A stretch of DNA of 5,650 bases from Campylobacterales bacterium (lineage in GTDB: Bacteria > Campylobacterota > Campylobacteria > Campylobacterales > Hydrogenimonadaceae): NCBI GenBank assembly GCA_027067015.1, contig JAMOMS010000083.1, forward strand, positions 1-5,650, read 5' to 3'. The notes beneath the pieces were generated by a model. That model did not search any database. It was not told the DNA's origin and saw nothing but the letters and a program-made list of their open reading frames with translations. The stretch's first letter is position 1. The number at the start of each line of letters is the position of its first letter. Below, piece after piece: positions 1-5,650 of the stretch. The position numbers and the translations under genes are program-made.

Positions 1-2375
1 CGGCCGTTGGAGAGCGGAAGCTCAAAGTTTCTCAACCGATCCAGATCATCCTTATCCAGCGCTTCGGTACGAATCTCCACCACCCCTTCAGGGCCAAACG
101 TCAGGGCCTGGCGACGGGTAAGGAAATAGCCCGAAAGGAGCCGGGCCACCGCCCCTTCGCTCAAGCCCAACCGCTCCCCGTAATCGTTGAGCCTAATTTT
201 ATACTCCCGCTTGCCGTATTGGAGGTTATCGCTCACCGCCACGACGCCGCGCATACCCCGCAGGGCCTTTTTGACCCTCTTCATCGCGCTTAGAATCTCT
301 TTTTGCGGCGCCCCGAAAAAGTTGATCTTGATGTCGTTGCGCACCACCCCGATATGGCGCTGGCGTACCCCCAGCTCCTCCAGGTTATAGCGCTTCTTAA
401 ACGGGGCGATCAGCTTTTCGATCGGTTTGGCCAACGCATAGGTATGTCTCTCCCTCCGTTTTTCGGGGTTGTTAAAATCAAACGAGAGATTGAGCACCGG
501 ATTAAGCCACCGATTGATCCAATCTTTGTCTTTCATCTCCCAAAGTTCCACGGTGATATAAAAAGCGCCGTTATCCTTTTCGTTCTCTCCCCCCAGCGTC
601 GTGCGTGACCCCGCCACCGCCGAGACCGACTTGATCCCAAGCTCTTCTTTATGGGCCAAAAGCGTGCGCGCAATCTCCTTGGCCACGGCATGGGTCTTCT
701 CGATGGGGGTATTGAGGTTTGTGCGGCCGGTGACATAGATATAACGGCTGTCAAACGAAGGGAAAAACTGGTAGTGCGATCGCCCAAGCAACCACACCCC
801 CGCCAGGGGAACGGCTACAAGAAAGAGCGCCAGGGAGACCCGTTTGTAGCGCACCAAAAAGGCCAGCGCGCGGGCATAGAGCGCTTGCAGAGGGCGCCAA
901 TCTACCCGTGTACCGCCCGGTTTAAGCCACTCCTTGGCGTGCAGGGGCAAAAAGAGAAATGCCTCCAATAAAGAACCCATCAAGACCGCCACCACCACAA
1001 TGGGAATGAGAATGATAAAATGGGCCACCTCGCCGCTTAGAAGAAAGAGGGGCAAAAAGGCCGCCACCGTCGTGACGGTGGCCAGCGAAACGGGCAAGAT
1101 CATCTGCCGCACCCCCCTAAGCACCGCTTCCTCGCGGGGCATCCCCTCGTCCAGGTAGCGCTGGATATTCTCGGCCACGACCACCGCGTCATCCACTACA
1201 ATGCCGATCACGATCAAAGCACCCAACAACGAGACGATATTGATCGTATACCCAAGGTAGTAGACAATCAGCAACCCGATGGCAAACGAGAAGGGAATGC
1301 CCAGCGTCACCACCGCCGCGATACGGGTATTGATCAGCCACGCCATCGTGATAAAGATGAGCACCAGCCCGAACATGATATTGGCGATAATGACATTCAG
1401 GCGCTTCTTGATGGGCACGGAGGTGTCGTGGTAGATGCTCATGACCACGTTCGGATAGCGTTTTTGCAGTTTGGCCACCTCGGCATGGAGCGTTTTGGAC
1501 AGCGCGATGGCGTCACTGCGGACGTTTTTGTAGATTTTGAGCGTCACGTTGTCCAGGCCGTTGAACGAAGAGAGGGTGGCGGTAGGGGTAAGACGACGGC
1601 TTACCCGGGCCACGTCACCCAGGCGCACCTCCTTTTGTCCCACCCGTATCCAGGTTTGGCGCCAGGCGCTTTCACGCGCTTTGCCGTGCACGGTTGAGAC
1701 AAAGGCGTAAGCCCCCGGTTTTTCTATATCACCCACAGGATAGATATAAGAGACCGACGCGAGGGCGTTTAAAAAGGCCGACGGATCAATCCCCAACGCC
1801 TCCAGCGCCTTGGTATCAATCTGGAACAAAATCTCCTCATCCGAATCGCCGAAAATCTTGATCTCCGCCAAACCCTCGATGCGCATCAATTCGCTTTTGA
1901 TCGCCTTGGCGCGATCAAGAAGGGCTTTTTTGTCCAGCTTTTCGGAAGCCAGGGACAAAGAGAGCAGTTCATGTTTGCGGGTCAGAATGGTCGCCACCGG
2001 CTCCACCATATCGGCGGGAAGATATTGGCGGCTGGCGGCGATGGCGTTTTTGACCTTGCTCAATATATCTACCGGCTCCACCCCATCTTCAAGGGTAAGG
2101 ATAATGTCAAACCGCCCCGGGGTGATGATGGTTTCGCTGGTTTGGATCCCCTCGATACTCTCGATGGCGTCCTCAATATCCCGCACCGCCATCTTGTCCA
2201 AAATTTTGGCGCTGGAGCCGGCGTACCCGCCGGAGACGTCAATCATGTTGAGCGTCACGTCGGGAAAGAGCTCCTTGGGGATCTCCCGCCAGGCGTTGAT
2301 ACCCGCCAACAAGACAAACAGAAGAAGCAGATGGTTGAGCCGCTTATTGCTCAGAAAATAGCGTATCCACCCCAT
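1..2375 (-). CDS. RND-family efflux transporter permease (AcrB-like), 3' end outside window
   Basis: This is an inner-membrane, proton-driven pump subunit of the resistance-nodulation-division family. Such permeases usually work as trimers with a periplasmic adaptor and an outer-membrane TolC-type channel. 791 residues are visible, against about 1,020-1,050 for full-length relatives. The order is TM1 (about residues 13-29, followed by the typical KELFPDV), the first periplasmic porter region (about 30-330), TM2-TM6 (about 332-480), TM7 (about 512-530) and the start of the second porter region. TM4 carries GIVVDDAVVVAEN, and D395-D396 match the AcrB D407/D408 proton-relay pair. This argues against a non-proton-coupled homologue. 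The start ATG directly follows the TAG stop of the upstream gene. A GGAGAAG at 2388-2394 lies 12 bases before it, so translational coupling is likely. The substrate cannot be read from the sequence. No adaptor or TolC gene is visible; they could lie beyond the left edge or elsewhere. The family call is firm; the HAE-1 subgroup is likely but unproven. Confidence 0.93.
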   Translation of the reverse strand, partial: MGWIRYFLSNKRLNHLLLLFVLLAGINAWREIPKELFPDVTLNMIDVSGGYAGSSAKILDKMAVRDIEDAIESIEGIQTSETIITPGRFDIILTLEDGVEPVDILSKVKNAIAASRQYLPADMVEPVATILTRKHELLSLSLASEKLDKKALLDRAKAIKSELMRIEGLAEIKIFGDSDEEILFQIDTKALEALGIDPSAFLNALASVSYIYPVGDIEKPGAYAFVSTVHGKARESAWRQTWIRVGQKEVRLGDVARVSRRLTPTATLSSFNGLDNVTLKIYKNVRSDAIALSKTLHAEVAKLQKRYPNVVMSIYHDTSVPIKKRLNVIIANIMFGLVLIFITMAWLINTRIAAVVTLGIPFSFAIGLLIVYYLGYTINIVSLLGALIVIGIVVDDAVVVAENIQRYLDEGMPREEAVLRGVRQMILPVSLATVTTVAAFLPLFLLSGEVAHFIILIPIVVVAVLMGSLLEAFLFLPLHAKEWLKPGGTRVDWRPLQALYARALAFLVRYKRVSLALFLVAVPLAGVWLLGRSHYQFFPSFDSRYIYVTGRTNLNTPIEKTHAVAKEIARTLLAHKEELGIKSVSAVAGSRTTLGGENEKDNGAFYITVELWEMKDKDWINRWLNPVLNLSFDFNNPEKRRERHTYALAKPIEKLIAPFKKRYNLEELGVRQRHIGVVRNDIKINFFGAPQKEILSAMKRVKKALRGMRGVVAVSDNLQYGKREYKIRLNDYGERLGLSEGAVARLLSGYFLTRRQALTFGPEGVVEIRTEALDKDDLDRLRNFELPLSNG

Positions 2376-4103
2376 CTACGCGTGAAACTTCTCCGCAAAA
2401 TAGCGATCTACGTCAAAGTAGATCTCACCCGTGTTGTTTTTGTAGGTCAGGTCTTTTCGGCTCAGCTCATCCAACCGCCGCTTGCCCATCACCGCCAAAA
2501 GGGTACGCACCCCTTTGACAAGGTTGCGGTGATAGTTGGCGATCTCGTGTCCTTGCTTGACCACCAGATAGGAGGCTCTTAGCTTGGGGTCCTGCGTGGC
2601 CATACCCACCGGACACTGATGGGAACCGAATCCCGAGCACATCCGGGCGCGGATACAGCCGCCGCTCATCATGAACCCCCGGGCGATGCCCACGGCGTCC
2701 GCCCCCATGGCCAGAGTAATGACCACATCATCGGGGGTGAGGATCTTGCCGCTGGCGATGATTTTGATCTTCTCGCGCAGGCCGTGTTTTCTGAGGGCGG
2801 TGTCAAGAATATAGAGCGCGTTGTGCAGGGTCAGCCCCACCGACTCCATCATCTCCAACGGCGCCGTGGCGCTACCGCCGTCCCCGCTGTCTACCGTGAT
2901 AAAGTCGGGAATCGGCAATCCCGCCTTGTGGCGCCGGGCCACTTCACCCACCAGCTCTTCGGTTCTTTTGGCGTCACTTACGACTATCTTGACCCCGACC
3001 GGTTTGCCGGAGAGCTCCTGAAGCCGCCCAATGAAATCGAGCAGATGCTCCACCGTGTCGGCGTAGGGGAATCGGTTGGGCGCGAAGAGATCTTTCCAGG
3101 GCTCTACCCCCCGGTAGTAGGCCACATCAGGCGTCACTTTGGAGCCGGCCAGCTTGCCGCCGGTCTGTTTGGCCCCCTGGGCCAGCTTGATCTCGGTCAT
3201 CCGGCAAAAGCGCATCACTTTTTGATAACGGATCGGATCGAACTCACCCTTTTCGTCGCGCACCCCGTACAGCCCCGAACTCATCTGAAAGATCAGGTTG
3301 GGAAGCGACTCGGGTACCTCATCGGGAAACGCTTCCAGCGGCGCGTTCCAGTTGACGCGAAAGAGCAGGCGGTGGGTCTCGTCGTAGATGTAGGTATTGG
3401 CGGTGGGATCGCCTTTTAAGAGCATATGCCGATAGGCTTTGATGGCGTATTTGCGGTTGACGCATTTGGCGATTAGGTCAAACACCCGCTTTTGCCACGG
3501 CTTGCCCTCGATAATCTCCAAAAACTTGTCGTTTTGGGGATCGGGTTGATAGGTAAAAAAGTGGTTGGAGGTCAGGCTTCCCTCACCGATATTGAAAGTA
3601 AGGTCCGAGAGTTTCGCCCCCAACGCGAAGGCCCGCGTCGCTTCGGGACTCAAAGCCCCGTCGCTCATGGCGGAGCGGATAACGGGGGTTTTGGAGACAA
3701 AGGGTTTGGGCCTGTCGGGGCCGAATGTCACCGAAAGATCGTCACTCACCTCATGGTCGTTCAGCACCCCGCCCTGGGCGTGTTTGATGATAAAGCGCGA
3801 CTCCGGAAAAGGCTGGGAAACCGAAAAGGAGACATAGTTGGGTTTGTTCTTGGCCGCTTTATATACCCAATCCACCTTGTCGCGCGACTCAAAGAACTTC
3901 TCGTCGGCGAAGTATTGCCGCAAAGGCTCCCGCAACAGCTCAAAGAGGTAACGAAACCGCCCGATCACCGGATAGTTGATGAGCAGTTGGTGCTTGCGCT
4001 GGATAAAACGGTCATAGATATAAAGAAAAAGAAGACCGATAAAAAGGAGCGACAAAATATACTCCATCGACGCTTCCAGAAAGTGCCAGATCGTCTCAAT
4101 CAT
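2376..4103 (-). CDS. Membrane-anchored FMN-binding glutamate-synthase-like protein (GltB synthase domain only)
   Basis: The 575-residue product holds the FMN/Fe-S synthase domain of glutamate synthase without the N-terminal glutaminase or the C-terminal GXGXG domain (full GltB is about 1,500 residues). Residues 13-30 form one hydrophobic helix, then YDRFIQRKHQ and NYPVIGRFRY, as in stand-alone members of this family (YerD-like). The catalytic domain would face the cytoplasm. Recognisable GltB signatures are QGAKQTGGKL (309-318), VDSGDGGSATAP (404-415, FMN-barrel region) and the cluster motif with C483, C489 and C497 followed by PVGMATQDP. Family knowledge predicts FMN plus a 3Fe-4S cluster and an amino- or electron-transfer reaction. 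Ammonia source, electron donor and true substrate are unknown, so glutamate synthesis should not be assumed. I chose the ATG at 4103 because AAAAGG lies six bases upstream. The ATG at 4139 has no ribosome site and overlaps the promoter; the ATG at 4067 (GGAAG five bases upstream) is a possible alternative. First gene of the leftward operon; the stop abuts the RND permease start. Confidence 0.93.
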   Translation of the reverse strand: MIETIWHFLEASMEYILSLLFIGLLFLYIYDRFIQRKHQLLINYPVIGRFRYLFELLREPLRQYFADEKFFESRDKVDWVYKAAKNKPNYVSFSVSQPFPESRFIIKHAQGGVLNDHEVSDDLSVTFGPDRPKPFVSKTPVIRSAMSDGALSPEATRAFALGAKLSDLTFNIGEGSLTSNHFFTYQPDPQNDKFLEIIEGKPWQKRVFDLIAKCVNRKYAIKAYRHMLLKGDPTANTYIYDETHRLLFRVNWNAPLEAFPDEVPESLPNLIFQMSSGLYGVRDEKGEFDPIRYQKVMRFCRMTEIKLAQGAKQTGGKLAGSKVTPDVAYYRGVEPWKDLFAPNRFPYADTVEHLLDFIGRLQELSGKPVGVKIVVSDAKRTEELVGEVARRHKAGLPIPDFITVDSGDGGSATAPLEMMESVGLTLHNALYILDTALRKHGLREKIKIIASGKILTPDDVVITLAMGADAVGIARGFMMSGGCIRARMCSGFGSHQCPVGMATQDPKLRASYLVVKQGHEIANYHRNLVKGVRTLLAVMGKRRLDELSRKDLTYKNNTGEIYFDVDRYFAEKFHA

Positions 4104-4109
4104 CAAACG

Positions 4110-4115
4110 CCTTTT
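4110..4115 (-). promoter_or_regulatory. Ribosome binding site deciding the 4103 start
   Basis: AAAAGG on the minus strand sits six bases before the ATG at 4103. It selects that codon over the in-frame ATG at 4139, which has no Shine-Dalgarno match upstream. With transcription starting near 4131 the leader would be about 27 bases. Confidence 0.6.
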
Positions 4116-4137
4116 CGGGGGGATTTTAGCAAACTGC

Positions 4138-4148
4138 ATTATGCCACA
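4138..4148 (-). promoter_or_regulatory. Predicted extended -10 promoter for the leftward operon
   Basis: Read on the minus strand this is TGTGGCATAAT, with the -10 hexamer CATAAT at 4143-4138 and TGTG upstream. The predicted transcription start is near 4131, giving a normal leader with a ribosome site before the ATG at 4103. No good -35 hexamer is seen; the bases 17 upstream read AGCACA. A second -10-like string, TGCTAAAAT at 4131-4123, lies downstream. It would leave only about 13 bases of leader, so it is the weaker candidate. Confidence 0.5.
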
Positions 4149-4160
4149 GCAGACGTTAAT

Positions 4161-4171
4161 TGTGCTATAAT
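4161..4171 (+). promoter_or_regulatory. Extended -10 promoter for the cvfB-PHP operon
   Basis: TGTGCTATAAT contains a consensus -10 hexamer TATAAT (4166-4171) and a TGn extension. The -35 position (about 4143-4148) reads GCCACA, a poor match to TTGACA. Predicted transcription starts near 4178, about 24 bases before the inferred translation start at 4202. A strong -10 with a weak -35 is usual for sigma-70 promoters in Campylobacterota. Confidence 0.7.
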
Positions 4172-4190
4172 GAAACCCACTTAAGCCCGG

Positions 4191-4195
4191 AAGGA
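4191..4195 (+). promoter_or_regulatory. Ribosome binding site upstream of a non-canonical start
   Basis: AAGGA is the only good Shine-Dalgarno match between the plus-strand promoter and the conserved part of the CvfB-like protein. Six bases downstream in the coding frame lies ATC (4202-4204), preceded by ACG (4199-4201). No ATG, GTG or TTG occurs in frame until GTG at 4265, which is inside the first S1-like domain. Confidence 0.6.
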
Positions 4196-4201
4196 AAAAC
4201 G

Positions 4202-5089
4202 ATCGACCGCTCCCGTCAACGCCCCGTCAAAACCCTGCCTATCGGATGTGTCGCAACGCTTCGCGTGGCGCGCCTAACCCCCCACGGCCCTGTTTTGGCA
4301 ACCCCCGAAGGCCCGGAGGTACTTCTGCCCGCCCGCTACGCCGACCCCTCATGCCAAACGGGCGACGCGATGGCAGTCTTTTTGTATACCGACAGCGAAG
4401 ACCGCCCCGTCGCCACCACCCAAAGACCCGTCGCGCTTCTTGGCGAAACAGCCACCATGCGCGTGGTCGACGTCACCCCCGCCGGCGCGTTTGTCGACTG
4501 GGGGCTTCCCAAAGACCTTTTTGTTCCCAAAAGCCAACAACTTCGCCCCATGAAAAAAGAAGAGACACGGATCATCATGGTGGCGCTGGATACCCAAACC
4601 GGCCGGCTCTTTGGTACGGAGCGCTTTGAGAGGCGTCTGCAAAAAGCCAAACCGAAAGATCTCAAACGCAACCAGGCCGTTGAGGTTTTGTTGTTTAAAA
4701 AGACGGAGCTGGGCTACAAAGCCGTTGTCAACAGGCGTTTCGAGGGGCTTTTGTACCACACCGACATTTTTACCCCCGTCCAAACGGGCCAGTCGTTTAC
4801 CGCCTATGTCCGCTTTGTCCGTCCTGACGGCAAAATAGACCTGCTTAGCCGCCCCATCGGCAAACGTGCCGACAAAGCGAGCCAAAACGACCTGCTTGAG
4901 GCGCTAAGACGCCACGGGGGCTCTTTGCCCCTGCACTACAAAAGCGACCCGGAAGCGATCAAAACCCTGCTTGGCATGAGCAAAAAGCACTTCAAAAAGG
5001 CGCTGACGCAACTTTTAGAAAGGGGCCTCATTGAGGTTTCGGCCCAGCGCGGGCAGACCCGTTTGATTCCAAAAAGAGCGAAGCGATGA
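4202..5089 (+). CDS. cvfB: CvfB/YitL-family S1 RNA-binding protein with C-terminal winged helix
   Basis: A cytoplasmic RNA-binding protein of the family that includes CvfB of Staphylococcus aureus and YitL of Bacillus subtilis. Family members carry several S1 domains and a C-terminal winged helix; some affect expression of virulence genes, but the role here is unknown. With ATC at 4202 as residue 1 the product has about 295 residues, near family size. The first S1-like unit covers about 12-75, including PEVLLPARY (38-46) and the hallmark YTDSEDRPVATT (62-73). The second starts at about 81 with RVVDVTPAGAFVDWGL (87-102) and DLFVPK (105-110). A third covers about 155-217, with YKAVVNRRFEGLLYH (172-186). 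The winged helix covers about 227-295. The start is uncertain: in-frame TTG at 4160 lies upstream of the predicted transcript and has no ribosome site, and GTG at 4265 would cut the first domain. ATC at 4202 fits the ribosome site. First gene of the rightward operon; the stop overlaps the next start. Confidence 0.85.
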   Translation: MDRSRQRPVKTLPIGCVATLRVARLTPHGPVLATPEGPEVLLPARYADPSCQTGDAMAVFLYTDSEDRPVATTQRPVALLGETATMRVVDVTPAGAFVDWGLPKDLFVPKSQQLRPMKKEETRIIMVALDTQTGRLFGTERFERRLQKAKPKDLKRNQAVEVLLFKKTELGYKAVVNRRFEGLLYHTDIFTPVQTGQSFTAYVRFVRPDGKIDLLSRPIGKRADKASQNDLLEALRRHGGSLPLHYKSDPEAIKTLLGMSKKHFKKALTQLLERGLIEVSAQRGQTRLIPKRAKR

Positions 5090-5650
5090 AACCGGTTATT
5101 GTCGATCTGCACAACCACACGACCCTTTGCAACCACGCCGAGGGGAGCATGGAAGAGTATGTGGAGGAAGCCCTCAAAAAGGGGGTCGGCGTCTTTGGCT
5201 TCTCCGACCACGCCCCGATGGATTTCGACACCCGCTACCGCATGGGATTTGACGAGATGGCCGACTACGAGGCCCGGACATTGGCGCTCAAAAAACAATA
5301 CGCCGACCGCCTGGAGATTTTACTGGGTTACGAGGTAGACTGGCTACCGGGCCACATGGACCGCCGCGTGTTGGAAGCGGATGTGGATTACCTGATCGGC
5401 TCCGTTCACTTCATTGAGGAGTGGGGATTTGACAACCCCGAGTTTATCGGCCGCTACCAAGAGGCGGATATCGACGCTTTATGGCGAACATACTTCTCGC
5501 TTGTGGCCGATATGGCGGCCTCGGGGCACTTTCAGATCGTGGGACACCTGGATCTGCTCAAGCTCTTTCGCCACCTCCCCCGCGTCGATATACTCACCCT
5601 GGCCCAAGAGGCCCTTGAAGCGATCAAGGAGGCTGGTATGGCCATTGAGA
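5086..5650 (+). CDS. hisJ: PHP-domain histidinol-phosphatase (HisJ/HisK family), 3' end outside window
   Basis: A metal-dependent phosphoesterase of the PHP superfamily. By family, it would convert histidinol phosphate to histidinol in histidine synthesis in the cytoplasm. 188 residues are visible and the C-terminal part is missing (relatives are about 260-280 residues). Metal-site motifs are HNH (H9, H11), H17 in CNHAEG, SDH (D41, H42), E83 in GYEVDW, H108 in GSVHF, and H154 with D156 in GHLDLLK. The spacing and flanking words (FSDHAP, YLIGSVHF) fit the HisJ family better than polymerase-associated PHP domains. The final Asp-x-His of the fold would lie beyond the edge. The ATG overlaps the cvfB stop as ATGA, with a weak AAGAG upstream, so translation is probably coupled. 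No other his genes are visible, so the substrate could differ; family confidence is high, exact function moderate. Confidence 0.9.
   Translation, partial: MKPVIVDLHNHTTLCNHAEGSMEEYVEEALKKGVGVFGFSDHAPMDFDTRYRMGFDEMADYEARTLALKKQYADRLEILLGYEVDWLPGHMDRRVLEADVDYLIGSVHFIEEWGFDNPEFIGRYQEADIDALWRTYFSLVADMAASGHFQIVGHLDLLKLFRHLPRVDILTLAQEALEAIKEAGMAIE

Larger units (their letters stand above)
4137..4172. repeat. 36-base imperfect dyad spanning both divergent promoters
   Basis: The arms are CATTAT (4137-4142) with ATAATG (4167-4172), CACA (4145-4148) with TGTG (4161-4164), and a central ACGT (4153-4156). All share one centre between 4154 and 4155. Twelve of 18 position pairs are complementary. The dyad contains the -10 elements of both divergent promoters. 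Part of the symmetry comes from having two similar promoters back to back; the rest may mark a site for a dimeric regulator. It is not a terminator, because no T tract follows. Confidence 0.6.

Noticed and set aside
2619..3419. Long plus-strand open frame opposite the glutamate-synthase-like gene, with similar ones at 1971-2582 and 3492-4184
   Set aside because: They mirror the strongly recognisable minus-strand proteins, show no family motifs and lack ribosome sites. Long antisense frames are expected at this GC content.
4117..4122. Run of six G (C on the minus strand) in the leader of the glutamate-synthase-like gene as a phase-variation tract
   Set aside because: Six bases is shorter than the polyG tracts known to switch in Campylobacterota, and it lies outside the coding sequence.
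4123..4131. TGCTAAAAT as the main minus-strand promoter
   Set aside because: It would give a leader of only about 13 bases, starting at the ribosome site. The upstream CATAAT with TGTG gives a more normal leader. A secondary start is still possible.
4160..4162. TTG as the start of the cvfB-like gene
   Set aside because: It has no Shine-Dalgarno match upstream, lies before the predicted transcription start, and would add residues unlike the family N-terminus.
4137..4172. The intergenic dyad as a transcription terminator
   Set aside because: It has interrupted arms, no GC-rich stem and no T tract, and it lies between divergent gene starts where no terminator is needed.
4170..4184. Tiny open frame MKPT that could be a leader peptide before cvfB
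   Set aside because: Its ATG overlaps the last bases of the TATAAT box, so it would not be on the transcript.
4349..4885. Minus-strand open frame opposite the cvfB-like gene
   Set aside because: The plus strand encodes clear S1-domain motifs across the whole stretch. The antisense product has no recognisable family features.

Overview
The window looks like ordinary chromosome from a Campylobacterota (Epsilonproteobacteria) member, probably one of the higher-GC free-living sulfur or hydrogen oxidisers. This is an inference. It rests on very tight gene packing, TATAAT-type promoters with an extended -10 and no clear -35, and the protein families present. The GC content, in the fifties by eye, is higher than in Campylobacter or Helicobacter. 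No rRNA, tRNA, CRISPR array, insertion sequence or phage gene is visible, and coding sequence covers nearly everything.

Two divergent operons leave a control region of about 100 bases (4104-4201). Leftward, on the minus strand, the first gene (2376-4103) encodes a membrane-anchored, FMN-binding glutamate-synthase-like protein with no glutaminase domain. Its stop codon directly abuts the start of an RND-family efflux permease (1-2375), whose C-terminal quarter lies beyond the left edge. Rightward, on the plus strand, the first gene (about 4202-5089) encodes a CvfB/YitL-type protein with S1 domains and a C-terminal winged helix. It overlaps by four bases (ATGA) a PHP-family histidinol-phosphatase-like gene (5086 onward) that runs off the right edge.

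The most interesting part is the control region. Two back-to-back extended -10 elements, TGTGCTATAATG on the plus strand and TGTGGCATAATG on the minus strand, form an imperfect 36-base dyad (4137-4172). Each promoter's -35 position falls on the other's extended -10. The two promoters probably cannot be occupied together, and a dimeric regulator could bind the symmetry. Just downstream, the CvfB gene has a well-placed Shine-Dalgarno sequence but no ATG, GTG or TTG after it. The codon at the expected start is ATC.

I do not see a clearly new multi-gene system. The points worth follow-up are the symmetric divergent promoter, the apparent non-canonical start, the widened cysteine motif in the glutamate-synthase-like enzyme, and that enzyme's coupling to an efflux permease.
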